A DNA stretch of 64,000 nucleotides from Lentzea aerocolonigenes (GCF_000974445.1 NZ_BBOJ01000025.1:62001-126000); one strand, 5' to 3'; shown: positions 42,947-52,329, counted from the stretch's first letter. The notes: generated from the letters alone by a model not told the origin. Translations and numbers: made by a program.

Positions 42947-43031
42947 GTCCTGGTCGGCCGGGCGTGTGGCGCCCGATCGCACAGCGCGGGCGGTGGAGGT
43001 GTCCGGCACCGCCTTCCGGCCCCGGCGGAAG

Positions 43032-43045
43032 GGGACCTCCTGCCC
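43032..43045. promoter_or_regulatory. DosR-like box before the polysaccharide deacetylase
   Basis: GGGACCTCCTGCCC has both GGGAC and GCCC halves. It is 50 bases before the deacetylase start at 43095. Confidence 0.5.
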
Positions 43046-43094
43046 GGTTCGGCGCACCCTCCAGCCACGACCCTGGACGGTGGAGGTGAGTGCG

Positions 43095-43991
43095 GTGAAG
43101 GCATGGATCACGGCACACCGACCCCTTGTGGCCGGCGCGGCGGTGTTGGTGCTCGGTGGTGTGGTGGTACTGATCTTCGCGCTGCTCCGGCCGGCTCCCG
43201 AACCACCGGTCGCGGCGCCACCGAGCACGTCGGCCGCTCGGACGACCACCACCAGCACGACCACACCCACGAACGCTCCGCCGGCGACGACGGCACCGAC
43301 GACGACCCGGACGACGACCGTTCCTCCGGGTAGCCCTTTCCCGGAGTCGTTGCGCGGCCAGGACGTCTCCAGACTGCCGACCGATCGCAAGGTCGTCGCG
43401 CTCACCTTCGACGCGGGCGCCAACGCCGCGGGACTGCCCAGCATCCTGCGCACGCTGGCGGACCAGCGGGTGCACGCGACGTTCTTCCTCACCGGTGACT
43501 TCGCGCAGGCCGATCCGGGTCACGTCCAGGCGATCCTCGCCGCCGGGCACCGCGTCGGCAACCACTCGATGACGCACCCGTACCTGACCCGGTTGCCGGA
43601 CAACGAGATCGCCGGCGAACTGACCAAGGCCGAGCAGGTTCTGCTGCGCACCGGCGCCGATCCCCGGCCGCTGTTCCGCTTCCCCTACGGTGATCGCGAC
43701 GCACGGACGATCGCAGCCGTGAACGCGCGGGGCTACGTCGCGGTGCGGTGGACCGTCGACACGCTCGGCTGGCAGGGCACGGCTGCCGGTGGTAGCGCGC
43801 GGCGAGTGGTCGATCGCACGATCGAGGCGTTGCAGCCCGGTGAGATCGTGTTGATGCACATCGGATCTCACCCCGACGACAGATCCACTTTGGACGCTGA
43901 CGCGCTGCCGGACGTGATCGCCGCCGCGCGGGCACGCGGCTACGAGTTCGTCACGCTCGACGCGCTGCTCGGTGACGGCCCGGCCGGCTGA
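43095..43991 (+). CDS. Membrane-anchored polysaccharide deacetylase (NodB fold)
   Basis: A 298-residue protein with one N-terminal membrane helix (about 10-32), a Pro/Thr-rich linker (about 38-80) and a NodB domain outside the cell. Motifs: LTFDAGAN (motif 1, with DA where DD is usual), NHSMTHP (motif 2 metal His pair), FRFPYGDRD (motif 3), and VDTLGW. It probably deacetylates cell-wall glycans. The GTG at 43095 is chosen because GGAGG lies 8 bases upstream. Confidence 0.88.
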   Translation: MKAWITAHRPLVAGAAVLVLGGVVVLIFALLRPAPEPPVAAPPSTSAARTTTTSTTTPTNAPPATTAPTTTRTTTVPPGSPFPESLRGQDVSRLPTDRKVVALTFDAGANAAGLPSILRTLADQRVHATFFLTGDFAQADPGHVQAILAAGHRVGNHSMTHPYLTRLPDNEIAGELTKAEQVLLRTGADPRPLFRFPYGDRDARTIAAVNARGYVAVRWTVDTLGWQGTAAGGSARRVVDRTIEALQPGEIVLMHIGSHPDDRSTLDADALPDVIAAARARGYEFVTLDALLGDGPAG

Positions 43992-44012
43992 GCACCCAGG
44001 ACAACGCCCTCG

Positions 44013-45758
44013 TCAGGCGGGACCGCGCACACCCGCCGCGTAAGCGGCCCGGCAACCTCCTCGCAGCAGCTTGCCGCTGGAGCTGCGCGGCAACGTACCC
44101 GGCGCGAGCAGCACGACGTCGTCGACCCTCACCCCGTGTCCGGTGTGGACGGTGCGGCGCACTGCGGTCGCGATCTCGTTCACGTCGACGTCGCCGACCA
44201 CTTCCGCCAGCACGACGACCTGTTCCCGTTGCCCGTCTTCGACGCCGAGCACGCAACAGGCCAGCACAGCCGGATGCGAGGTTTCCGCGGTGGCCTCGAG
44301 GTCGTGCGGATGGTGGTTGGCGCCCGCGACGATGATCACCTCTTTCGCCCTTCCGGTGACGAACAGCTCGCCGTCCCAGCGGAAGCCCGTGTCACCGGTG
44401 CGCAGGAACGTGCCGCGCCTGCCGGGCAGCTCGGCGTGGAACACCTCGTCGGGGCGGTTCCAGTAGCCGGTGCCCACGCTCGGGCCCTGCACGAAGATCT
44501 CTCCCACCTCGCCCTCCGCGCACTCCTGCAGCGTGCCGGGATCGGCGATCACGAGCGTGACCGACGGCGGGACGGGACCGCAGCTGACCAGCCTCCTGCC
44601 ACCGGGAGGATCGACCGGCAGGGCGCGCCCCCTGGTCAGCGCATCGGCGTCACAGCGCAGGATCACCGGCCCTTCTCCCACCAGGGCGCTGGTGACCATG
44701 ACGGTCGACTCCGCGAGGCCGTAGCCCGGCACGAGCGTGCCCCGGCGCAGACCCACCGGGACGAACACCTCGAGGAAACGCTCGAGCGTGCCGGCCCTGA
44801 CCGGCTCACCGCCGATCAGGGCCATCTCCCAGCCGCTCAGGTCGAGCCTTGCCCGCTGGGCCTCGGAGACGCGTCGCACGCACAGGTCCAGCGCGAAGTT
44901 CGGCGCGCAGCTGTCGGCCCTGCCGAGCTGCGAGATGAGCCGCAGCCAGCTGACGGGGCTGCGGACGAAGATCCCGGCCGGGAACAGCACCGCCGGCCGC
45001 CCCGCGTACAGCGGGTCCAGCACACCGCCGATCAGGCCCATGTTGTAGTGCGAGGGCAGCCACGAGACGCTCGGCGGGCGGAGCAGTCCTTCCTCGTCGG
45101 ACGGGCGGTACAGGTTGTCGTGGATCAGCGCGAGGTTGTGCAGGACGTTGCCGTGGGTCAGCGTCACGCCTTTGGGCTCGCCGGTCGATCCGGAGGAGTA
45201 CTGCAGGTAGGCCGGAGTGTTGATGCCGATGCCGGGCGGCGTCCACCGGTCGGCGAGCGCGGGGTCGGTCTCGTCGACCGCGACGCGCACCAGGCCGGAC
45301 AGTGCAGGCGACTCCTCGACCAGCGCGAGACACTTGGCGAAGGTGAGGCCGGTGGAGAGCAGCAGTTCCGGCCCGCAACTCTCGACGATCGACGAGATCC
45401 GGCTCACCTTCAGGCTCGTCCTGGTGCCGTCGAGCGGCGCGACCGGCACGGCGATCAGCCCGGCGTACAGGCAGCCGAGGAACGCGATGTGGAAGTCCAG
45501 GCCGGGCTCGAAGCACAGCAGCGCTCGGGTGCCGCGGGGTGCGAGCTCACCGAGCCGGGTGGCCAGCGCCCGCGCCCGGCGGTCCAGGTCGGCCAGCGTC
45601 AGCGCGTCCCACTCGGTTCGTCCGTCGGCGTAGAAGGAGTAGGTGCGCAGATCGGGTTCGGCCGCACTGCGGGCCCGGCACAGGTCGACCAGCGTGGTGA
45701 ACTTCCGCCGGCCACCCGCGACCCCCTTCGGCAGCCGCACTCCGTCGCGGAGCTGCAT
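44013..45758 (-). CDS. Fatty-acyl-AMP ligase-type adenylating enzyme 1
   Basis: A 581-residue ANL-superfamily protein. Core motif A3 is YLQYSSGSTGEPKGV and later motifs include PGYGLAEST and TGDTGF. The pattern YLQYSSGSTG and SWLPSHYNMGLIGG is that of FAALs, which load acyl-adenylates on acyl carrier proteins rather than CoA. It ends with SSSGKLLRGGCR, carrying the conserved Lys. It overlaps the second ligase by one base, showing tandem duplication. No carrier protein or polyketide synthase gene is adjacent. Confidence 0.88.
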   Translation of the reverse strand: MQLRDGVRLPKGVAGGRRKFTTLVDLCRARSAAEPDLRTYSFYADGRTEWDALTLADLDRRARALATRLGELAPRGTRALLCFEPGLDFHIAFLGCLYAGLIAVPVAPLDGTRTSLKVSRISSIVESCGPELLLSTGLTFAKCLALVEESPALSGLVRVAVDETDPALADRWTPPGIGINTPAYLQYSSGSTGEPKGVTLTHGNVLHNLALIHDNLYRPSDEEGLLRPPSVSWLPSHYNMGLIGGVLDPLYAGRPAVLFPAGIFVRSPVSWLRLISQLGRADSCAPNFALDLCVRRVSEAQRARLDLSGWEMALIGGEPVRAGTLERFLEVFVPVGLRRGTLVPGYGLAESTVMVTSALVGEGPVILRCDADALTRGRALPVDPPGGRRLVSCGPVPPSVTLVIADPGTLQECAEGEVGEIFVQGPSVGTGYWNRPDEVFHAELPGRRGTFLRTGDTGFRWDGELFVTGRAKEVIIVAGANHHPHDLEATAETSHPAVLACCVLGVEDGQREQVVVLAEVVGDVDVNEIATAVRRTVHTGHGVRVDDVVLLAPGTLPRSSSGKLLRGGCRAAYAAGVRGPA

Positions 45759-47440
45759 CACTTGCCTCCCAGCACGAGCGCACGACAGGCGGCACGGCGC
45801 AGCTTTCCGCTCGTGGTGAGCGGCAGCGCGCCCGGTGACAGCAGTGCCACCCGGCTGAGCACCACTCCGTTCTCCGCGTGCACCGCTGTGGAGACGGCGT
45901 ACCGGATCTCGTCCTGGGACGTGGTCCGGTGCCGGTGGTCGACTTCGACGAACATCACGACGTCCGAGCCGTCCATCACCGCGCACGCCATCCGCACCGC
46001 TGCGTGGCTGTCCGCCGCGGTCGCCTCGACGTCGTACGGGTAGAGCTGGCGTCCGTCCACCTCGAGCAGGTCGGGGATCCGGCAGGTCACGAAGAGCTGA
46101 CCTTCGAAGAGGAATCCCAGATTTCCGGTGCGCAGGAACCGGCGTCCGTCCACCAGTGCGCCGAACGTCTGCTCGGTGCCGATCGGGTCGTTCCAGTACC
46201 CCGCACCGATGCTCGGACCGGACACGAGGATCTCGCCGACCTCGCCGGGTCCGAGAGGCGTGCACGTCTCCGGGTCGGCGATCACCACGTCCAGCGAGGG
46301 ATCCGGTTCGCCGCAGCCCACCAGGCTTCGCGCACCGGCGCCGCTGGACGCCCGTTCGACCCTGCCCCGCTCCAGCGCGGCCGAGTCGAACGGGCGCACC
46401 ACCGGCTGCCCGTCGAGCGGACCGCCGCTGATCAGCACGGTCGACTCGGCCATGCCGTAGCTGGGGAAGAACGTCTCGCGGCGGAACCCGCACCTGGCGA
46501 AGCGCGCGGTGAACCGGTCGATCGTCGACGCGTGCAGCGGCTCGTCGCTGATCGCGGCGATCCGCCAGCGACTCAGGTCGAGTCCGTCCCGCTGGTCGTC
46601 GGTGACCCGGCGCAGGCACAGTTCGTACCCCAGGCTCGGTGCGGCCGCGATCTCCGCTCCGTAGCGCGAGATCGCCCGCAGCCAGTTCGCGGGCACCCGT
46701 GCGAAGGACTGCGCCGACATCAGCACGGACAGCTGTCCGAGGAAGAGCGGTTGCAACACGCCGCCGACGAGCCCCATGTCGTGGAACACCGGGAGCCACG
46801 ACACCGTCGGCGCGACCCGCCTGTAGTCCTCGTCCGGCCGGGAGCCGCCCCGGACGATGAGCTCGAGGTTGTGCAGCACGCCCGCATGGGTGAGCACGAC
46901 GCCTTTGGGCCTGCCCGTGGTGCCGGAGGTGTACTGCAGGTAGGCGATCTCGTGCTGTTCGTCCGTGTCGTTCCACTCGGATCCACCGTCGGTCACGGTA
47001 TCGGTGGCGAGCGGGATCAACGGCCGTTGGCCGAGGATCGCCTGCAGTCCGGCCAAAGTATCCTTTGTGGACAGCAGGAGGGCAGGTTCGCAGTCGTCGG
47101 CGATGGCCGTCAACCGGGTGTGCCGCGCGTCGCCCGACGCCCTGCGCACCGGCGGCGCCGGCACCGCGATGATGCCGGCGTACAGACACCCCAGGAAGGC
47201 CGCCACGAACTCCAGCCCGGGCGGATGGCACAGCAGCGCGCGAGATCCCGGCTGCGCGAGTGACCGCAGTCGTACGGCGATCGCCCGTGCGCGGACATCC
47301 AGTTCCGCGTAGGTGAGTGCGGCCGACTCCACGACGCCGCTCTCCAGGAACACGAACGCGCGTTCCTCGCCTCTGCGTGCCACCTGCCTGCGACACAGTT
47401 CCGCCAGGTTCGCCACGTCGGCCGTCGTTTCCGCTGACAC
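45758..47440 (-). CDS. Fatty-acyl-AMP ligase-type adenylating enzyme 2
   Basis: A 560-residue paralogue of the downstream gene, with YLQYTSGTTGRPKGV, SWLPVFHDMGLVGG, PSYGMAEST, RTGNLGF and the C-terminal TTSGKLRRAACR. The HDMGLVGG form is the classical FAAL signature. It is first in the pair and divergent from KAS II, with about 146 bases between them and no evident DosR-like box. Confidence 0.88.
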   Translation of the reverse strand: MSAETTADVANLAELCRRQVARRGEERAFVFLESGVVESAALTYAELDVRARAIAVRLRSLAQPGSRALLCHPPGLEFVAAFLGCLYAGIIAVPAPPVRRASGDARHTRLTAIADDCEPALLLSTKDTLAGLQAILGQRPLIPLATDTVTDGGSEWNDTDEQHEIAYLQYTSGTTGRPKGVVLTHAGVLHNLELIVRGGSRPDEDYRRVAPTVSWLPVFHDMGLVGGVLQPLFLGQLSVLMSAQSFARVPANWLRAISRYGAEIAAAPSLGYELCLRRVTDDQRDGLDLSRWRIAAISDEPLHASTIDRFTARFARCGFRRETFFPSYGMAESTVLISGGPLDGQPVVRPFDSAALERGRVERASSGAGARSLVGCGEPDPSLDVVIADPETCTPLGPGEVGEILVSGPSIGAGYWNDPIGTEQTFGALVDGRRFLRTGNLGFLFEGQLFVTCRIPDLLEVDGRQLYPYDVEATAADSHAAVRMACAVMDGSDVVMFVEVDHRHRTTSQDEIRYAVSTAVHAENGVVLSRVALLSPGALPLTTSGKLRRAACRALVLGGK

Positions 47441-47586
47441 CGCGCATCAACTCCCGTTTCCGGAGATTTCCGTTGCGGTGCAGACGTTACGGAGAGCCGC
47501 CGGCATTGTGATCAGTCGCGAGACGGAGCCGGGAATCAGTCTCGCGACCGCTGCCGCCGGAGCAGCCGCGGTGTTCTCCTCGACAC

Positions 47587-48867
47587 ATGCCTCATGAACA
47601 CACGTTCCTCGACTTCGCCCTGTCACATCCTTCGTTGCCTCCGCTGCCGCGAGAAGAGGAGGAAATCGTGATCACCGGCCTCGGCATGACGACCCCTCAG
47701 GGCGGTGACGTCCCGTCCACTTGGGACGCACTGCTCGCGGGCACCTCCGGCGTGCGCGTGCTCGACGCTCCGTGGGCCGCCGACCTGCCGGTGCGGCTCG
47801 GCGCGCCGGTGCGCGAGGACCCCGGGTCTTTGCTCGACCGCGTGGCACGCCGCCGGATGGACCGGTGCCAGCAGCTCGCCGTCGTCGCGGCACGGCAGGC
47901 GTGGGCGGACGCGGGAGCACCGGAGGTGGAGCCCGAGCGGCTGGCGGTGGTGTTCGGCACCGGGCTGGGTGGCGGTGGCACGCTGGTCGAGCAGTACGAC
48001 CGGTGTCAGGAGCTCGGTCCCGACCGCGTCTCGCCGTTCACCGTCACGATGCTGATGCCGAACGGCCCGGCTGCCGCCGTCAGCATGGATCTCGGTGCAC
48101 GAGGTGGTGCGCACGCCCCCACGAGCGCGTGCGCCTCCGGTGCGGAAGCCATCGCGCTCGGCGCCGCGCTGCTGCGCCGCGGGCTCGCGGACGTGGTCGT
48201 CGCCGGTGGCACCGAGGCGTGCCTCGGCCGGCTGTCGATCGCGGCGTTCGCCCGGATGGGAGCGTTGTCCCGCAACCACGACGACCCCTCGGCCGCATCG
48301 CGTCCGTTCGACGCGAGACGTGACGGGTTCGTCATGGCCGAGGGTGCGGGCGCTCTCGTGCTGGAACGCGCCTCGTTCGCCCGCGCACGAGGCGCTCGCG
48401 TCACCGCCCGGCTCGCCGGCGTCGGCATGACCTCCGACGCGCACGACATGACCGCGCCGTCACCGGACGGCCAGATCCGCGCCATCCGGCAGGCGCTGCG
48501 GTCGGCGGCGCTGAGCCCGTACGACGTCACGCACGTGAACGCGCACGCGCCGGGCACCCAGGTCGGCGACCGCGTCGAAGCCGCCGCGGTGCTGGAGGCC
48601 CTGGGCCCGCACCCGCTGGTCACCGCGACCAAGTCCGTGACCGGTCACCTCATCGGCGGCGCGGGTGCGGTCGAGGCGATCTTCACCGTGCTGGCCGTGC
48701 GCGACGGTGTCGTCCCGCCGACGCGCAACCTCGACGACCAGGACTCCGACGTGAAGCTGGAGATCGTCGCGGACCGGCCGCGGCACGCGCGGGTCGTCGC
48801 CGCGATCTCCAACTCGTTCGGATTCGGCGGGCACAACGTCGTGCTCGCGTTCACCCGGCCCGGGTGA
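47587..48867 (+). CDS. Beta-ketoacyl-ACP synthase II
   Basis: A 426-residue condensing enzyme with the Cys-His-His triad: TSACASG, NAHAPGT and KSVTGHLIGGAGA. Other landmarks are VITGLGMTTPQG and SNSFGFGGHN. It extends acyl-ACP chains with malonyl-ACP. It probably works with the two FAALs and FabG nearby in making a specialised lipid. Its 3' end overlaps the convergent regulator gene by 17 bases. Confidence 0.93.
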   Translation: MPHEHTFLDFALSHPSLPPLPREEEEIVITGLGMTTPQGGDVPSTWDALLAGTSGVRVLDAPWAADLPVRLGAPVREDPGSLLDRVARRRMDRCQQLAVVAARQAWADAGAPEVEPERLAVVFGTGLGGGGTLVEQYDRCQELGPDRVSPFTVTMLMPNGPAAAVSMDLGARGGAHAPTSACASGAEAIALGAALLRRGLADVVVAGGTEACLGRLSIAAFARMGALSRNHDDPSAASRPFDARRDGFVMAEGAGALVLERASFARARGARVTARLAGVGMTSDAHDMTAPSPDGQIRAIRQALRSAALSPYDVTHVNAHAPGTQVGDRVEAAAVLEALGPHPLVTATKSVTGHLIGGAGAVEAIFTVLAVRDGVVPPTRNLDDQDSDVKLEIVADRPRHARVVAAISNSFGFGGHNVVLAFTRPG

Positions 48868-49483
48868 GCAGTCCCAGCCGCTGGGCGAGCAGTGCCGCGT
48901 GCATCCGGTTGGGCTGACCGAGTTTCGCGAGGATGTGCGAGACGTGGGACTTCACCGTGGCGCAGGTCAGGTAGAGCTCTCGCGCGATCTCGTCGTTGCT
49001 GCGGCCGCGCGCGATCCTGACCAGGACCTGACGTTCGCGATCGCTGAGCAGTCCCAGCCCGCGGTCGGCCTCCTCGGGCGGGGGCAGTATCTCGAACCGG
49101 TCCAGCAGGCGTCCCGCCACCTCAGCGCCGAGGTGGGCGTGGCCCTGTGCCACGGCACGCACCGCGGCCACGAGTTCCTCGCGGCTCGCGCGCTTCAGGA
49201 GAAGCCCTCTCGCGCCGGCGGTGAGCACCCGGTGGAGCCGCTCGTCCGTGCACTCCCAGGCCAGCACGATGACGCCACCCGTGACACACGTCCTCAGGCG
49301 CGGCAGGTCGGTGACGTCCGCGGTGAGCACCACCTCGGGCTGATGTCGTCGTGCGAGGCACAGTCCCTCGGCCGCACGACTGGCCTCACCCACCACCACG
49401 ACATCCGCCGTTTCTTCCAGGGCGTTGCGGAACCCTTGGCGCACGAGGACTTCGTCGTCGATCAACAACACGGAGACCGGCAT
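48851..49483 (-). CDS. NarL/FixJ-type response regulator with atypical receiver
   Basis: A 210-residue protein: receiver (about 1-120) and LuxR-type helix-turn-helix (about 145-205, LSDRERQVLVRIARGRSNDE and ATVKSHVSHILAKLG). The receiver keeps the acidic pair IDDE and the Lys (LLLKRAS), but the acceptor region reads VVLTADVTDLP with the Asp shifted, and the switch residue is Ala (IVLAWE). Phosphorylation may be lost or altered. It overlaps the FabG-like gene by one base. NarL type is also the DosR type, but nothing shows that it binds the boxes in this window. Confidence 0.85.
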   Translation of the reverse strand: MPVSVLLIDDEVLVRQGFRNALEETADVVVVGEASRAAEGLCLARRHQPEVVLTADVTDLPRLRTCVTGGVIVLAWECTDERLHRVLTAGARGLLLKRASREELVAAVRAVAQGHAHLGAEVAGRLLDRFEILPPPEEADRGLGLLSDRERQVLVRIARGRSNDEIARELYLTCATVKSHVSHILAKLGQPNRMHAALLAQRLGLLTRAG

Positions 49484-50187
49484 CAGTGCCCCATCCCCAG
49501 CCCGCCGTCGACCGGGATCACGGCCCCTGTCACGTACCGCGCCGAGTCGCCCGCGAGCCACACGACCGCGGCCGCGACCTCCTCGGGTTCGGCGAAGCGC
49601 CGCAACGGAATCGACTCCCGGTACAGCTTGCCGTACTGCTCGGGCAGCGCCGCGGTCATGTCGGTGTCGACGTACCCCGGCGCGACGACGTTCGAGGTCA
49701 CACCGCGGCTGCCCAGTTCGCGGGCGAGCGAGCGGGCGAGTCCGATCAGCCCCGCCTTGCTCGCGGCGTAGTTCGTCAGACCGGCGCTGCCGTACATCGC
49801 GACCACCGAGGAGATGAAGATCATCCGGCCGTTCCGGGCACGGGCCATCGGCGTGGCAGCTCGCCGGGCACAACGCCACGCCCCGGTCAGGTTCGTGTCC
49901 AGCACCGAGGTGAACCTGTCCTCGGTCATGCGGGTGATGAGCGTGCTGTCGGTGATCCCGGCGTTGGCCACGAACACGTCCACCGGTCCCAGTTCGGACT
50001 CGACCGCGGTGAAGGCCGCGTCCACCTGCTCGTTGTCGGTCACGTCGCACTTCACCCCGAAGGCACCCGCCGGGCAGTCACCGCCGCGGTGCGTCACGGC
50101 CACCTTCGCGCCGTCGGACAAGAACGCCTCCGCGATCGCCCGGCCGATTCCCCGGTTGCCTCCGGTCACCAGCACCGTGCGCGTCAT
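49483..50187 (-). CDS. fabG: 3-oxoacyl-ACP reductase FabG-like short-chain dehydrogenase
   Basis: A 234-residue classical SDR: cofactor motif TGGNRGIG, NAGI, active Ser in ISSVVAM, and YAASK. The C-terminal GAVIPVDGGLGMGH is typical of FabG. It reduces 3-ketoacyl-ACP with NADPH. AAGGAG precedes the ATG at 50187. It fits with KAS II and the FAALs. Divergent AraC-type gene upstream. Confidence 0.9.
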   Translation of the reverse strand: MTRTVLVTGGNRGIGRAIAEAFLSDGAKVAVTHRGGDCPAGAFGVKCDVTDNEQVDAAFTAVESELGPVDVFVANAGITDSTLITRMTEDRFTSVLDTNLTGAWRCARRAATPMARARNGRMIFISSVVAMYGSAGLTNYAASKAGLIGLARSLARELGSRGVTSNVVAPGYVDTDMTAALPEQYGKLYRESIPLRRFAEPEEVAAAVVWLAGDSARYVTGAVIPVDGGLGMGH

Positions 50188-50313
50188 GGCGTGCTCCTTT
50201 CGGATCATCGGCGTCCGGGTGATGCCACAGGTCGGTGTCCCGGCCGCCCCTATCGTGAGGTCGGATTCGGGCACCGTCGCCCTCAACCTGGTTCGAGGTT
50301 AGGGAGATCGACA

Positions 50314-51345
50314 GTGCCACCTGATGGCCGTCACGGCCGACGTGTTGACCTTTCCGGCCATCCGCCCGGTTTCCGCCGGGGCACGGCCGGAGTGCGGGCG
50401 ATGGTCGAGGTCGGCACCGAACACGGCGTGGACGTGCGGAAGTGTCTGCACAGCACCGGAATCTCCCCCGAGATGCTGCACGGTGAGGGCGCGGTGGTGA
50501 GTGACACGCAGGAACTCGCGGTGGCCGCCAACCTCGTCACCGCGACCGGCCACGCGGCCGGGGTCGGGCTCGCCGTCGGCGAACGACTCTCGTTGCGCGC
50601 CTACGGGATCTGGGGTTTCGCGTTGCTGACCTGCCCGACGGTGCTGGGAGCCGTCGAGTTCGGCCTGCACTACCTGCCTCTCACCTGTGCGGTGACCGGC
50701 TTGAGCCTGCGGGTGTGCGAGGACGAGGCTCACCTGATCGTGGACGACCGCCGCTCCCCGGCAGCGCTGAGACCGTTCCTCGCCGAGCGGGAGGTCGCGG
50801 TCACGGCAGGCATTCTGCGGACCATCCTCGGTGAGTCGCCGCCCTCTCTGCGCGTGGAACTCCGCCGTTCCCGGCCGTCGGCCGACTACGAGAAGGCGAT
50901 CGGCGCGCCGGTGCGGTTCGACACGCCGCACGACGCGATCGTCACGAGCAGCGCGGTGCTCGACCTCCCCCTGCCGCAAGCAGATCCGCTCACCATGACG
51001 GCGTGCGAGCGCACGTGCCTCTCACTGCTGCGCGAACAGTGCGCCCCGTGCGTCGCTCAGGCCGTGCGGACGGTCATCGCCGAAGGTGTTACCGACGCCG
51101 GCCTCATCGCCGCCCGTCTACACCTGTCGGCCCGCACGTTGCGCCGGCATCTCGCCGCGGAGGGAACGTCGTTGCGCAACCTCGTGGACGAGGCCAGGCG
51201 GGTCAAGGCCATCGAGCTCATCACGCTGCACCACCTCGGCGTCGAGCAGGTCGCGCTGCGGCTCGGTTACGCCGAGGCCGCGACGTTCATCCGCGCGTTC
51301 CGCCGGTGGACGGGCACGACCCCCGGTGCGTACACCCGCCGCTGA
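50314..51345 (+). CDS. AraC-family regulator (arabinose-binding-like sensor)
   Basis: A 343-residue protein with a long N-terminal sensor domain (about 25-210, GVDVRKCLHSTGISPEML) of the OruR/QdrR-like type and a C-terminal AraC helix-turn-helix pair (about 260-340, LHLSARTLRRHLAAEGTSLR and RLGYAEAATFIRAFRRWTG). GTG start with AGGGAG upstream. It probably controls the divergent fabG and perhaps the lipid block. Confidence 0.9.
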   Translation: MPPDGRHGRRVDLSGHPPGFRRGTAGVRAMVEVGTEHGVDVRKCLHSTGISPEMLHGEGAVVSDTQELAVAANLVTATGHAAGVGLAVGERLSLRAYGIWGFALLTCPTVLGAVEFGLHYLPLTCAVTGLSLRVCEDEAHLIVDDRRSPAALRPFLAEREVAVTAGILRTILGESPPSLRVELRRSRPSADYEKAIGAPVRFDTPHDAIVTSSAVLDLPLPQADPLTMTACERTCLSLLREQCAPCVAQAVRTVIAEGVTDAGLIAARLHLSARTLRRHLAAEGTSLRNLVDEARRVKAIELITLHHLGVEQVALRLGYAEAATFIRAFRRWTGTTPGAYTRR

Positions 51346-51351
51346 TCTCGC

Positions 51352-51475
51352 CGGCAGACAGGCCGCACTGGTGATCGTGCTGCACCACGTGCTCGCGGAC
51401 GGGGCCGGCGGACTCGCCGTCCTCGCCGGTCCGGCCCATCCGGGACCCGGACTCGCCCGGTCGATCATCGGGAGT
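51352..51475 (+). pseudogene. Possible wax ester synthase/DGAT fragment
   Basis: The plus-strand frame reads ALVIVLHHVLADGAGGLAVL, which contains the HHxxxDG active-site motif of WS/DGAT enzymes in its usual hydrophobic setting. Nothing else of the enzyme is present. It may be a relic; Tgs1 (Rv3130c) of this family is a DosR-regulon gene in M. tuberculosis. A short chance match is possible. Confidence 0.35.
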
Positions 51476-52301
51476 CCCGGCGCAGGTTGACGGCCATCGC
51501 GACGAGCGCGACGAGGAGCACTCCCACGACGAACGGCTCCGCCGGATCGAATCCACGAGCCCCGGCGATCCCGGCCCTGGCCTGGAACACCAGGGCCACG
51601 ACGTAGTTCACCTGGTACAACGCACCGAACACGAGCACAGCGGTCGCGAGCACGAATCCCCACGAGTCGCGGAGCCACAACAGGACTGACGCCAGCACAC
51701 ACGCCGGCGCGAAGAACGCCAGGTCGAGCACGTACGCCAGATGCACCGCCGGCATCGGGAGCACCAGCTGGCTCTCGTCCGGAAGCGCTCCGGTGACGGC
51801 GAAGCGCAACGAGTAGAACACCCACATCCCGGCGAGGCCGAGCCCGAGGAGCATCAGCACCACGCTGATCGAACGCACCGGCGTTCCCGGCCTGAACCGC
51901 CGGCGGACGGCGGCGGCGTCGAAGTTTCGGAACAGCAGCACCGCGGCCGCGACCGTCAAGGGCAGGAGGGCCACGTGCACGAGGAACATGTCGTTGAACG
52001 ACGATCCGAAGACGTAGATCGCGTAGTTGTAGCCGGCGTACATGAGCAGGCCGAGCCAGACCAGGCGTGCGCCGGCGGATCCCCGTCGTTCCACCACCAA
52101 CGCACCGACCAGCAGCGGCGTGGCCAGCAGCAGGGTGACCAGGTCGTAGGCTCGAAGCTCCGCACCGATCTCCGGGGAGTCCCGGTAGAGATCAGGAATC
52201 CACAGTCCCACCGCGGACGACACGGCCATCAGCGCCGCCACGACCGCTGAAACCAGGCGGGCGGCGCGGAGGCTGTCCGTGCCGGTCTGCGTCTCGCCCA
52301 C
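51465..52301 (-). CDS. Polytopic membrane protein of unknown function
   Basis: A 278-residue protein with about eight helices, including YAGYNYAIYVFGSSFNDMFL and a second region VHLAYVLDLAFFAPACVLAS. The family is not recognised. The GTG at 52301 is chosen because GGAAGGGG lies just upstream; an earlier start would overlap the DsrE-like gene. It is the last gene of the SQR-DsrC-DsrE run. Confidence 0.75.
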   Translation of the reverse strand: MGETQTGTDSLRAARLVSAVVAALMAVSSAVGLWIPDLYRDSPEIGAELRAYDLVTLLLATPLLVGALVVERRGSAGARLVWLGLLMYAGYNYAIYVFGSSFNDMFLVHVALLPLTVAAAVLLFRNFDAAAVRRRFRPGTPVRSISVVLMLLGLGLAGMWVFYSLRFAVTGALPDESQLVLPMPAVHLAYVLDLAFFAPACVLASVLLWLRDSWGFVLATAVLVFGALYQVNYVVALVFQARAGIAGARGFDPAEPFVVGVLLVALVAMAVNLRRDSR

Positions 52302-52329
52302 GTCGGCCCCTTCCGCCGAGCCTGCTCGG

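Noticed and set aside
48851..49483. Naming this NarL-type regulator DosR/DevR.
   Set aside because: Its receiver is atypical, no DosS-like kinase is near, and no DosR-like box lies at its own promoter; family membership alone is not enough.
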